Positions 44,701 through 59,700 of a DNA stretch of 64,000 nucleotides are shown here, piece by piece. Source of the DNA: Flectonema sp. DT1601 (Eukaryota > Euglenozoa > Diplonemea > Diplonemida > Diplonemidae); NCBI GenBank assembly GCA_964019425.1, contig OZ025836.1, positions 186,001 through 250,000 on the forward strand, read 5' to 3'. The stretch's first letter is position 1, and each line of letters starts with the position of its first letter. A program made the position numbers and the translations under genes. The notes under the pieces were generated by a model. It saw only the letters and a program-made list of their open reading frames with translations, did not search any database and was not told the origin of the DNA.

Positions 44701-47700
44701 CGAGGTGAACAGCAGCTTGTCTACATTCAAAAGCATTATCAATTTCCGTATATCGATGAGGAATCTCACCACTTGAGATATACGCACTGCAATTCGACGT
44801 ATTATCAACTGCGTGGTATCCAAAAGTTGATTTTGGTGAGATATATCTGCTTGCAGATCTTCCATCACCAACAGACAAACATAATTTATAATACTCACCA
44901 GGAACTGATGTATGCTCACCTGTAATGTTCACATAAGCAATAGTACGATTATCATCAATGCCAAATAAGAATATTGGACTTGAAAAACCTGAAATATCAA
45001 CATTATCTCCACATTCGTCTTTTTGAATTGAGATTCTATGCCAATGATGAAAACCATGACCGTGAATTGTCAGTACAGGAGTTTCTTTATGATAAATTCT
45101 TACATCTTCCCCAATGTATCTGATCACATCATAAGATGTGATTGCATTTATTCGAACTGTGATGTCAATACTTATTCCAGTGTCTAACCACGCATATGGT
45201 GATCCTTCTGGCCAAAGAGATATGCACAATCGTAAACCTAACGAATGCTGCAATGTCTGTTCGGTACTAAATTGAACCCAATGACGTCCACTCATGTTAG
45301 AAATGTTTACAGGATTGTCATAGTCGTAAATAAATGTTGAATGTTGATCAAGTTGTGTTGTATTCATACAAGAATATGCTACTTTTAGTTGCATGTCACT
45401 TTTTATTGCAGTTCCTATGATCTCGTTTGGCTCAATGCTGCCGTATGGAATTTCAATTTGTTTCGATTTTACAATATTTGAAACATCATAGCAACTGCCT
45501 TTGCAGATGTATTCTATCTCAACGACACTCAGGAATAGATTGCTGTCGATGGAGAAATCATTTCCACTTTCATATTGTGATAGGCAGATCTTCCTGTTTT
45601 CAAAAGCCTCAGAAACGTGATCTGTTCCGAGAGTGAAATTAGCTTTCCTCCAATTACCGTAAATCAAGTCTTCCATTCCACTAATTGTGATTGGATTGCT
45701 GTATGGATGATCACTTATATAGGAAGAGGCATTTAATACGCATTCAGGAAGAATCGCAATCCGAATCCATTTTTCATAACCGTGACCAGAAACTTCAAGT
45801 GTCGTTGCGTGTCCTTTATAAACACGAACAATCTTATCTACTCCACCATGTTGAACAGGAAAGTCATACGAGTATATTGTGTTTAGACGAATTTGAACAT
45901 CGAGTTGGATTCTCGTATCAAAGAAATTCGTATGTGGAGCCGGATACAATGAAAGACATACTTTAAGATAATTATTATTATCAGTTGTGATCGTGTGACG
46001 TTTAGTTTGAGGTATTTGAAAATAAACCGTCTTATGTAGGTGATCCCTCGCATCACCATGCAATACAATAGAATAGTCAGTGATGTTGGATGTGGTTTCG
46101 AATTCTGATTGATCGTAATTACAGGGGAGGTCGTTTGATACAAACCGAAGCCTCATGTAGTTTAAGAGCCCAACACCTTCTAACCGATGAGGCGATGAAA
46201 CAGAGTATGGAACAGCCAATAAATCCGTAGCATTGTCAATAGATTTTAATTCTACCACAGTGATGTATAGATCAGTGTCTATGCTGAAATCAAAGAACAA
46301 ATCAGTCGTCGCATAACCCGCTGTGACCCAGTCTGTCATCCTCGGAAGCATAATTCCTAGATTTGAATCTGTGGAATCACTACCAATTCCTGGATATTCC
46401 GATATGCAAATTTTTTTTTTAAAAAATGAATTTTGAACTTGAACGAAGCTGACATTGACGGAAGCAGATTCAGTTCCGTTGACGTTTAAGTTCATAGGAA
46501 GGAGTTCTGAGTCTCTTCCCCATCGAATTTCTCTGGAATGCTTAGCCTTTGGTTGTTGTGAAAACGGAAATTTCTCACTACATTCAGGAAAGAACGCCAC
46601 TCTCACCCACGGATAGAAACCAAAACCAATAAGAGACAATGATGTTTCATACATGTGATAAAGTAAAATTTCATTTCCGAAAATAACATCGGCCGAGTTT
46701 CCATGCCATCGATTATAAGACGACGCATAATGAACTTCAATGTGAATGTTTATATGAAGACCAGAAGAGAAAAATTGAGTACTCGGCTGTTTAAACGGAC
46801 TAACACACATCACCAAGTAGTGAGTGTGTTGTAAACTTTGCTGTGATGTGAATTGAAATGTCGCATTGTATCCAACTTGTGTTGTTTCATAATCAAACAA
46901 ATGAGAATCACCAGTTATATTCATCGGTGTTAGTAGACCTTCTATAGAAGAGTCATTGCAGTTTTGATCTGAAGGTATGAGTTTTATCTGTTGTCCAGAT
47001 CCAACAAGTAATCCATTAACACCATGAACAGAAACAGTTCCGTAAGGTATCGTTATCTCAGGATGACCATCAATGCTTGTTAGCTCCATTATACCAAATT
47101 GATATCGATTATGATGAATTGAAAAATCCGTTCCAGTTGGATACTCTGAAATACAAAGATAGAGCACGTCAATAGATATGTTTACGTGATGTAGTTGAAA
47201 TTCTAAAGTAGCTTTTGTTAAGTTTGTCCATCTGTCAAAATATACATTTGAAAAAAAAATCGGTTCATTAATTTCCGATAAGAAGTAATCGCCTTCATCA
47301 TAACTTAGTGATGTCGTACAAGAGCTGAGTAGAGCAGCTCTGTGTTGGTATTTTCCACGAGATGATAATAAAAACGTTCCCACATCACCAGGAAGCGTCT
47401 TCCCCTCATCAGCAAAATCACCATAAAACCCATGACCAGATAGCACAACGTCTAAAGCATTTCCTTTATACAAAATAATTTTTGAATCCGGAGAAGTGTT
47501 CACATCATAAGTTTGAATACCTTCAATGTCGATAAGAAGATCTGCTAAGAAACCAGTATCAATAAACGAACTGGTGTCATCCCAAAGAGATACGCAAATT
47601 CGTAAATTCTTTACATGTCTAGTTGTCATCGGTTGCTTGAAAGTGATTTCACCACTACTACTGAAACCTCTCTCCCCATCATGAATATTCGTGATGTTGA

Positions 47701-50700
47701 TAGAGTGATATATTGAACTGAAGCTTTGATTAGCAAATATTCCTGAATCACAACGCCAATCAGTACTTAATCGAATGTGCATTCCCAAATCCATAAACGT
47801 TCCCTTAACTAAATGAGTAGAAGTCGCTCCGTAAGGTAAATACAAATGATTATTATAATTATAGTGATACCAACGTCTTGACCTTATATCCGTCTCCGAC
47901 GTACTAATTTCTTCAAGCCTCGTGACCCCTATATAAAAAAAGAATCCTCCCACAGAATAATCCATCACACTGAAATCAGAAACAGGCATTGATGTTGTAT
48001 AAAGGCAAATTCGACGTTCAAAAAATGGATTTTCGACGTGAGATGAGTTTAAGGAAACGAACCCAGTATGATGACTGATAAGTGATTCCATTTGCATTGG
48101 AGTTCCGGATTCAGTTAAATTAGTAATGTAAGGTGAACAACTGTCCTGTTGCAATGAGAATCTATGGTTTGCTGAGAGTCCTAACCCGTCGATTCGTAGT
48201 GTTGTAGGAACTCTCCAATAAACTCTCACTTTATCTAATTCATATATTGGATGATTGTATGATGATATGGTTCTGATACCTGTTTATTTTTTTTTGAAAA
48301 TTTGTTTTTTTTCAACAAAAAAAACAAAAAAACAAAATACACACCAATGACAACCGATGCATTTAGACCCGACCACACAAATTGTGTCGAAGGATAAGAC
48401 CAAACTGATATGCAAATTAATAAGTTTCGATTATGTCGATTAGTTTGTGAAGTCGTAAGTTGGAATTTAACTCCATCTCGAATTCTGTATATGGTACTTC
48501 CAGACCAAGAAGAATAAATTGGATCAGTTGTAATACATGATTTCTCATATCCTGAAATGACACAAACACAAGAACCATTATTAATCACATGATAGAATAT
48601 AGTACTGCATCGGACGTCATTAGAGACCATGCCAGCACATTCTGAATAATCATTCAACGAGTCTGATAGAGTTACTTTATATAATCCAGAACAATACCTG
48701 TCTGATGCAATGACGTCTGCTTCAGTGAAATCACCTGTTGGAAACCCAGCAGCAGTAGTATTCATCGGTAAGCTTAATCCATCTGTGGAATTTAAACATC
48801 CTTCTTCTTCAGTAGCAAATTTTATCTGCATTCCAGGTAACAATGATGTTCCGTTTAGTAGGTGAATTGCAGTATCTCCATACCAAGTGTACAGAGATTG
48901 TTGTCCGTCAATAGCGGATACTTCTACGACAGATATTGTGAATGCGTTGTAGTTCGAATCGTATATCGAAAAGTCATATCCAACAGCAAACTGAGATAAA
49001 CACAATTTATAATTAATGATCGCTACAGACGTATGAGAATACCTGAGAGATAGCTCCCCCTGAGTCGACCCAACTAGATTGGTTAAGAATACAGCATCGT
49101 GAACAAGTGATGTATTATGAACATTATCATAAGGAGGTAACATGATCTCACCAGCATCAGTATGACACTGCTGCATTAAAGCAATTCGTTGATGAGCAAA
49201 CAACCCAAAACCAGTAACCACCAACACCGGAAGAGTTCCCTTATAAACAAGAACTGAACCAGCAGGTGCTGTATTTGAATACGTCGCTGCCTCTGATAAA
49301 GTTGCTCTTGGAACAGATTGCCCATCTCCGATGGAAGGATATCCCGTTGTGATGTATGAAAACTGTATTACGAAATCGATAGTGATCCCAGTATCAAAAT
49401 AATAATCATTGTCGTTTGGGTTTCCATATACTCCCAGACAGACTTTAGCACTAGTTCTGTGATAGTTTGTAATGTCTTCTGTGAAATTAACCCAGCCTCC
49501 TGATAAGTATCCCGTAACTTGTGAGATGTTGCTGTGTGAAAATCGGTTTATTCCACTTCCAAAATCTGTTGTATTTTGTTCACAATAATATTTAGAATCA
49601 ACTATCAGTAGGGACATAAATTCACGAATTCCAGTCCCTTCTACAAAGTGTGATGAAACGTCACCGTACGGTAATGTGATGTCGTTTTTACCATCAATCG
49701 TTTTCAACTGAACGACGGAGATTGAAATCATCGGATCGATTTGAAAATAAAATCCACTTGAAAACTCCGACAAGCAAACCTTCATCTCATCAAATGGATA
49801 TGCGGTATGAACTTCCTCTAACTCAATCATACACTTAGTCCATCCTTGATTTGTTTGTGAAAAATCACTGTAATAAGGCCGACCATCAAGATGCGTTATC
49901 GATATTGGTTTATGGACTGTCTGGGAAGAGGTATTTACTCCAGCATAACAACTATGTTGAATTGAGATTCGTTGACCACTCCAAAGGCCAGTACCAGATC
50001 CATACAACTCAGGTGTGGTTCCGACGTATAAATAAACCGAATCGGTAGTCACGAACACCTTATTGTTATATTCTGGGATGTCAATTCGCAGTAAATTGAT
50101 CACGAAATCAACTACCAATCCGGTATCGAAAAATACCGTACTGGGAGAAGGATATAACGACAAACAAACAGAAACTCCAATAGAATGTCTCAGTGATTGC
50201 GTAGTCGTTAAATCAAAACTTATATTACTCGTGATATTCAAAGGAGTGTCCAGTTCTAAGTTAGTACCACTGCAATTGGTGTTGAATGCTGAAAATTTTA
50301 TTTGCATTCTTTCAAGCAATCCGATCCCACTTAAAAGATGGGTTGTTATCGACCCATACGGAATTTCACCAGTCGTATTGTATGGAAGCAGATTTGATGA
50401 TAAATCTGATATTGACGTCAGAGTGACAACACCGAATCGTAATCCAGTGTTAATATCAAACTGAGATCCTGAATGGTACTGCGATAAACATATTCTCAGT
50501 TCGGAATATCCTTCTTGCACATGTTCCCAAAGCAGTTCTACGTCAGCAGAGGTGTCCTTGTTCAAATTCGTTAGAAATATCGGTGTTCCTTGAGGTAGAA
50601 CAGAACTACTACTGAATAAGAAATCACCACATTCTGACAACATAGCCACTCTTTGATGTGAATACAGACCATGTCCATGAACACGTATGGTAGTAGGAAT

Positions 50701-53700
50701 CCCTCTATAGACTAATACTTGTTGTCCTTCTACCTGTTTTGATGTGTGATATGATTTTGCTAGTCCTACATCACCAAAAACAGGTCTTCCATTTAAGTAA
50801 CCTCCCCATGATGTAACATCATAAGATGTTACATGTGTTAGATCGATAATAAAGTCAGCAGTAAGTCCGGTGTCAAAAAAGTAATTATTAGGACTTGGCC
50901 ATGGAGCTAAGCAAACTTTCAGATCCAATGCGTGAATATTCGTTTGAAACTCTGTTAAATTAACATAACCAACATCACCATACACAGAAACAGTATGGAG
51001 ATCAGTCGGTAGATGTGTTGTCGTGTTTGAATCGCTGCAATCGTTTGCAAACTTTAACTGCATTCCATCTGATAACCCCTCACCTGTTACCGTAATCATT
51101 GGAGTGTCACCGTAGTAGGTAACAACTGATGTATTTCCAGATATTGACGTTAGATCTACAACAGAAAAACTGAAACCAGAATCAATAGAAAAATCATTTC
51201 CATATCGATACTGCGACAGACAAACTCTCAACCCTCTTGTCGATGATGCCACGTGAGATTGAGAAAACTGAGCGTATGCTTTGGAATATGATAGGCTGTC
51301 ATGAAAACCAGTCATGTTATAAATAACAATCGGAGTGCATTGCAAACAACTAATATTCACTGACGATGCGCATTCTTGTTGTAGTGATAATCGCATTGAG
51401 TCTTTTAAAAAACCAGTTCCTTGTAGCATTATCAACGGTGGGTTTCCGATATACGTTACAATCCGGCTTCTATCTTTAAGTCCATCAGCATTGACGGGAA
51501 ACCCTGACGAAGTGGGTCTTCTAACGAGATCGCCTTTGTAGTAAAATTGTTCTCCAACGCCATAATCATCACTGTCAAAGAACCTTGATCGTCCCCATTG
51601 ACTCCAAGCGGTCATATACTCAATTGTTATTAACATGTCAATACGAAGACCTGAATCAATAAACCACAGATGAGGTGATTCCCATAAATTTATACAAACT
51701 TTTCTATTCAATTCATGAACTGAACTTTGAACTGTCGTTACATGAAATGCCTTTGAATATTCATTAAAAGGATCAATGTACTGTCCTCTCGAGAATAACT
51801 CATTGTCAGAGACTGTTGATAAACCTAACTGCCGTGGATTACTAATAATGTTCATAGCAGTAGTTAAACCTCCTATTGAGGGATACCAAATATTATAGCA
51901 TGGTTGTGATGATGATATTATTTTTATTTGCATTCCAGATCTCAGACCAGTTCCATTGACACCAATTAACATACTAACTCCTGATGGGATTTCGTAACTG
52001 CTATTGTACGGATGTAAAAGCTCAACAACATTAGTTAATTTTTTCAATTCAACAACGCTGATGTACAATTTTGGATCAATAACAAAATTAGTACCCTCAT
52101 TGTACTCTGATAAACACAATTTTTTATTATAAAATGAAATTGAAGTATGTTCATAATCAAGATTCATCACTGCATAAGAATGACTGCTGTCATTAACGTT
52201 AAATCGAATCGGTCTTGAATACAAATAATTCGTTATGTTTGAAAAACAAGTATCAGTTATAACCAATCGATGCCAAGAATACAACCCTCTCCCTCTAACT
52301 TTAATTTCCGGAGCAGTGTCAATATAAACAAGTAAAGTATCACCTTCTACTGTCTCTGTCGATCCTATAAAATTATTATACGATCCTAAATGTGTAGGAG
52401 TGATTACAATGTCCAGTACCAGATCAGTATCAATGAACTGAATAGACGGTTCTGGCCACACTGATAAACAAACATGAAGACCAATTATATGTTGGTACGT
52501 CTGATTAGTAGTAAATTGAATAAACGGCGACCACGGAAGTAATTTTCCACGACTACCATGGGGATTCTGAATCACAAGATGTCCTCTCTCAGTATCAGCA
52601 GAAAAACTGCATGAGTAGGGTTCGAACTTGATTTGAACGCCATCTTCTAGAAATGTTCCTTCCAAAGCATGATACGTCACAGCTCCATACGGTATCTCAG
52701 ATGTTATATTGTACGGAAATGATGAATTATTTTCCGTCACTCCTGAAATAGATCTCAACTCCATCACAGAAATATAAATCCTCGATTCGATGCGAAAATC
52801 AACACCGCTGTCATATTCTGATATACAAATCTGTCTTTTTGGATATGCGTACAACACTTGAGATAATTCCAAGTCGATAGTCATCGCTGTTGAATTGTCT
52901 TCAATAACTCTATCAGCATCATATAAAATCCATGTTCCTGGAGGATTTCGTTTTTGTAATTTCATCGGTTCTCTGTTTCCTGATATATTCGAATCATCTG
53001 TACAATTATCGTTAAACTGAACTCTCATCCAGTCATACAAACCAGATCCTTCAATATATAAAGTCTGTTGTTTTTTATGATACAATCTGACAATGTTTTC
53101 ACGAGTTGACCATTTTCCATAACTTTTTACTTGTTGAAACTTAACAATAAATGACGCATAGACTCCGGTTGAAAAGAAGTATGGTCCATTTTCCCAAGGT
53201 GATATGCAGATATGAAGTCTTATACGGTGTCGTTGTGTTTGGATTGTTGTAAAGTCAAAAACTGCTCTCGTCGATGATATTTCACTGTCAGGATACGATG
53301 TTATATTTAACGGTGTGTTGAAATCTGATAAACCAGAAACAGATTCATCATAACACGTTTCTGAAAATTTAATTCTCATCCCAGATCGAAACCCAACTCC
53401 ATTCATTGTGTGATTAGAAACAGACCCATATGGAACTTCAAGATGAGCAGTAGCACCATAACTATTCACATCTGTACAACAACCCTTCTCGATAGAAGTA
53501 AGCTCCACGATGCTTATTAATATTTGAGCATCGTTTATTATGAAATTTCCATCAGTACCATCTATCGACGTTGAGAAACATAAATATTTTTGATCAAATG
53601 CAATCTGAACGTGTTCCCATGTAAGATTTAACGTCGCGGATCTCTCATATAAAGAATCACCATAAATCGATGATAGTGATATTGCGGGTCCGAAAGGATA

Positions 53701-56700
53701 TGAACTGACTTGAGAACAGCTAGTTAATATTGCTGCTCTGTGCCATGAATGAAATCCCCATCCAAACAATGAAATATCACCAGGATTGTTTTTAACCATA
53801 TAAATTTGTGTTAAGTTTCTTCTTGAATAAACGGTTCCTTCAAAGTGTGGATGCCAAGATTTTGGTTTCCAATGTGTAGTTGGATAGCCTTGTTCGTATC
53901 GCTCAATACCTTCGACCGGATCTCTCATGGATTCAGTTCGAATGGTTTGTTCCCAACTTGATACTGTCAAGACTTGCATTATGATAGAAACAGTTCTTCC
54001 AGTACTAACAAATCTATTACTCGGCCATGGCCATACTGAGATACAAACTAACAAGTTGTGAGAATGCTGATAAGTTTGTGAAATCGTAAAATTAAACTCC
54101 GCAGACGTTCCATTCGAACTCCCCGTTATATTTATGGGAGTTTCAAGACCCTCCGTCGAGGAACTACAAGTCGAATCCGTTGTGAACTTTATCATCATAT
54201 TATCTCTAAGTCCGATACCTTGTAAGTAATGAGTGGATTCAGCACCGTAAGGAACCGCAATGTGAGTTTTCTCATCAATAAATTTTAGTTCAACTACGGA
54301 AACATCTATCCCAGAATAGATGCTGAAATCATCACCAGAATCGAATTCAGAAATGCAAAGTTGTTTTTTATTAAAAGATTCCTCAACATGGATATAAACA
54401 ACAGTGAAGTTACCCTGATGATTCCCTCCGTAAGACGTTATTGACATTGCCTTCCCTGCATCTGTTAAATTAGCTTGTTCTGAACAGGTATCTTGAAGAC
54501 TAGCTCGATGCCAAGAGAACAACCCAAATCCTGTTAAGTCAATAAGTTGTGTGTCTCCGATATACATTCTGACTTCACCTCCTGGAGCAACCCGAACAGC
54601 ATCCCATATGTCACCAGCAGCAACTTCAGCATGTTGGACTCTTATTCCAATATCAATCATCAACCCAGTGTTGAAAAATATAGTACTCGGTTCAGGCCAT
54701 ATTGCTAAGCAAACATGAAGTACATCATGTGTATATGATTGTGTTGTTGTTATAAAGAACTTTGGTGGTGATCTGGTTCCAGTAACGTTCATTGGAGTCT
54801 CTAAATCGATTGTTGTTTCATCGCAACCTCCGTGAAGATCAAATTTTATTTGCATTCCATCGACCAGACCTTCTCCGTATAAAGTATGCCACCCTGTTTG
54901 ACCATATGGAATAGAGATTTGAAGAGGATCGCTGTCTATGTGACGCAGTCTTATCACTGATGCGTACAGTCCTGTCCAAATACGAAAGTCATTTCCTGAA
55001 GCAAATTCAGAAACGCAAAGTTGCTTTGAATTATAACCCTCCGATACGTGAGATTCTGTTATCGTAATTTCACCGTACGTCAATCCAGAACCATAGTCAT
55101 TGTAGCTTCCATATTGCTTTGGATAAATATCACTTATCACAGCTCCAGTTGAATCCCATTGTGTTGGACGATAACGCGGTCCTACAGAAGCAACTTGATC
55201 CGCAACTGAATAGATATTTTTTAAATTAACGACACGCATTGGGTATCCTTGATTACTTTCTATCACTGAAGTAGGTGTGTCTTCAGTACAATTATCTAAG
55301 AATGCTATTCTGTGGTGAGCAAACAACCCAATTCCCCTGACGACAACGACAGTGTCATTTCCATAATACATATAAACAGTACTCCATCGTTGTCTGTGAA
55401 ACAGTGACGACGAATCTGTGTAAGAATAGTCTAGTTGATGTGCTACTGCTGGACGGTCGTGATCATATGATGAAGCAGTGGCGATGTCGATAAACACGTT
55501 GACGGTGATGTTTGTTTCAAAGAAATAAACCGAAGGATGTTCATACACTGAAAGACACAATCTGATATCGTCTGGCCATGTATGGCGATTCGTAGCCATT
55601 TCTGAAAAAGTAAAATTTCCAGTCTGATTGTAATCGGCTGTCAAAACCATAGGAGTAGACCTCCCAGAAGTGTTGTGAGAGTTACACTCACCAACCTTTT
55701 CAAGTTTTACTTGCATACCAGGAGATAAGATGAAACCGCTCACCATATGAGTTGAGGTCGCCCCATATGGAAGAGGCAATTTCATGCTATACAATTCATC
55801 ATGAACCTGAATAGAAACAAGCTCTACAACTCCATAAAGTAATCTGCTGTCAATTCTGAAGTCAAATCCAGAATCATATTCACTAAAACAAATACAAAGC
55901 CTATCATTATATCCTCCAATGTTGGATGCGACATGAACTTCTTGTAGGAAAACTGATGCCAACTGCCAATTCGTTGGTGTGTTCGTAGACAGAGTTGAGA
56001 TATTAAAAAGTGGAAGAGCCTCACTAGGAGTGTCGTCATCAATAGATGCTCCGTCAATACACGATTTCAAAAACGCTACTCGATGCCAGTTATAAAAACC
56101 TCTTCCTAAAAACTGCATCTCAGTAGTATAACCTTTATAAGTCAGAATCGCTTCGTTTTTATGTAATTTTTGCTTAGCGTTGGGTTCTCCTGAAGTTTTC
56201 CACTCTTCGTAAGTCGATCCTTTTTCAATTGTTATTTTAATTTCAATTTCAAGACCCGTATCGAAGAAAGCAGTACTAGGAGCTGGATACAATCCCAAAC
56301 ATACTTTTAAAGGCATATGAGTGTGTTGATATGTTTGTGATGTAGTCAGCTGCACGGCATAACTATTGTCAAACGATGAATACAACGTCAAATTCAACGG
56401 TTCAATTAAGCTGTTTTGATGCCACAGAACATCATCGCAATAGTAGTCAAGATAAAATTGCATGTTTGTGTCCAAACCAGTTCCAGTAAATATTAATATT
56501 GGTGTTGTTCCATAAGTGATTTCAATGCTGCTGCTGTTTCCGTTGATGGTATGGACTGCCACAACAGATAAATAGAATCCAGTGTCTATTGTGAAATCAT
56601 TTCCAGATTCAAATTGACTAACACATATCTTAAGTTGAGAAACAGCTTCAGAAACTTGTATGTCAGTCGTCCATAAATTAGCTTCTGTTCTACTGCTTGA

Positions 56701-59700
56701 GATCGGTTCTAAAGAAATAGAAATACTACTTCCGTTGTCAAAGAAACTACAATTTGATAAAAATGCAATTCGGTGAAAACTATCCATGCCGTATCCTTCA
56801 ATTGCAAGATTCGTTGTGTTTCCCTCAAATATCTTTACAGTTTCACCAGGATACACCCAACTACCGTAAGTTGCGATTCTATTAAACTTTATTAAGAATG
56901 CCGCATTTAACCCAGTATCCTCAAATCCAGTATTCGGGTATGGCCATACACTTAGGCAAACCTTTAAGTCCAGAACGTGTCTATTTGACTGTGTTCTGGT
57001 CAGGGTAAAATACGCTCCATCGTTTAAGAATTCATCCGCGCCATATAAAGATAAAGGAAGGTATTGATTCGTGTTGTTGCTGTCACAAGATTCAGCAAAT
57101 TTAATTTGAAAATTATTTGCAATGACAGAACCAGCTGCGTAGTATTGCGACGTGTCTCCGAATGGAAAATATATGGCGGTGACATTGTTGATAGAATTTA
57201 GTTTTACGACACCTACTGTGAATTTTGGATCTATGGAAAAGTCACCTCCGAATTCAAATTCTGAAATACAAAGTTTGAGGTCCTTAATCGAGGAAACAAG
57301 ATGCTTATCAGAAGTGAAGTTCAAATAAGCGTGTTCTGTTGTCGTTGGATCGATGAACATTGGAGTTGTTCTGTATCCACTTGTTAAAAGAGACACAGAG
57401 ACATCATTCGAACATACATCCGATTCTATTAAAATCGCACGTTGCCATTGATAGTAACCATAGCCTTGTATCTCTACAGAATGGTCTTTTTGATGATATA
57501 AATATATTCGTTCATTTCTAAGTACTTGATTCTCATAAGAATACGCGTAGTCAACATGAATTGCGACATCAACTTCTACTCCAGTGCTTGTGAAATAAGT
57601 TGCAGGTGAGGGTTCAACAGACATACAGAGGTATGTTTTATCAACCGAATGGCTACGATCCCTAACACGAGTATGTTGAAAGGATTGAGCATGTGATAAA
57701 TAAAACCTGACAACAGAACGATATCCATCATCAATCTCAAAGGTAATGTTCATTGGAGTTTCCAATCCCGTAATCGTTCGATTGCAGTCAGTTGATAACT
57801 TAACTTGAATACCATCATATAAACCAACACCTAACATTGTATGATTGCTAATAGAGCCATACGGCACTACCAAAGTAGTGAAATTTCCATCAACAGAAAG
57901 CAATTCAATAACGCTGACGTACATTTTCTGCTCACCATCAGCTTTATAGTAGTCTGATAGATACGAATATCCATTTAGTTCGTTGTATTCGTGTGCATGG
58001 ATGTTATAGTCAAGAGATCCTGTTGTTGTTCGTGTTTTTGATTTTTTTTTTTTTTTTTTTTTTTTCGTTGATGAATTTAAAATTTTATACAAAAAAATAA
58101 TAACCAAACCTGTATATTCAGACGTCGTTAGCTGCAGTGATATGCAAATTTCTCTTTTCGGAAATGACGTGTCAACAGCAGCCGATGGAACAACAATTTC
58201 GGCATATGTATGATTTGTGTTTACATTTGATAAAGACATTGGTGTGCCTGTTTCAGTTGTATTGCTTTGATCCCACCAATCAAGAGACTGACATGCTTCT
58301 AAGAATGAAATTGTTTGATCTGAATACAAACCCCATCCGTATATTTGTAATGTTGGAGTTTGTTCACGATAAATGTGAATAGTCATTCCTTTGTTTTTAT
58401 AAATATTTTCATAACCAGCAGATCGAAATCCGACTCCAACCGAAAATCTTGATTTTGTACTATAAAAAGTTAATTCTGGAGATGGGTACAATCCGATACA
58501 AACTGTGTAACCAACAGCGTGTTGAGTCGTCTGTTCTGATGTTAGAGTGATGTAAGACGTTGATCCAGAATCTCCTGAGATGTCAACTGATGATAAATAA
58601 TTCGAAGTATTTTTTACAGAACTGCAATCATCGTCGTCACTCAGACTAACAAACTGGATTTGCATACCAACACGAAGACCCACACCTTCAAGTGTGTGAT
58701 TTGATTCAGATCGGTATGGAACACTCAAAAACGAAAATGGAATTCCCGAAACAATATTACCATCAATAGATAAAAGCTCAACAACAGTCAGGTAAATAAT
58801 TTCATATTGGATTGAAAAATCCCACTGAGTACTTTCCTGGATGGCTCTATCAACATTTACACACAATGAAGCCCTTTCATAACTGACATTCGTGTGATCT
58901 GATGTTATGTTTAACTGAGCTACTGTGTATCCTGTGTTCTGATCCCAACTGGAGAGTGTTTGGACATTTTCAAAATATAAAGGAGTGGTTTTTGAATTAC
59001 TCCATGGATATTGCCATCCGTAGGAGTCTTCGTTTCCACAACCGTCTAACTGGATGCTTATTCGCTGCCAACTTTCAAAGCCTGATCCGTTTAAGTAGAC
59101 AACAGGAGTGTGACCTTTATAAATAAATAATTCTTCTTCTGAATGCGCTGGTTGATTTACATATGATTCCGACGTCGCTGTTCTTATGTGAACACCAATA
59201 TCAGCAGTGAGACCCGTATCAAAAAACGACGTTGAGGGATAGCTATGTGGACATAAACAAATCTTTAAACCTCTTTTATGCCACGCAGTTTGAGTACTTT
59301 TCATTATAGTAATCATTCCGTCAGAAGTTATGTTTGAAGGACTGTATTGATATGTGTTGTTGGAACTACAGTCAGAATCATCGAATTTAATTTGCATCAT
59401 ATCCAACAATCCTGTTCCATTTACTCTTAATATCGGCTCAGACATGTATGCGATATGAATATGATATGAGTATGTCATTCCGTAACTTAATTCTAATAAA
59501 AGAGGTGACTCGTATCCTTCGATAGAGGTCAACTTAGTAACTGTGACGAACAGCTGACTAAACCAAATATGAAAATCATCACCTTCTCGAAACTGAGATA
59601 TGCAAACAAAACGATTTGAAAATGGTTCAGCTACAAGGTCTTCAGTGATGTTAAGGATCGCACTCGTTGAGGAGAATCCAGTTTTTTGAATATTTGGATA

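Noticed and set aside
58020-58109. Poly-lysine segment inside the giant protein as a real feature
   Set aside because: It is an in-frame, stop-free intron: it has GT and CAG ends, a 24-base A run, and removing it restores the module.
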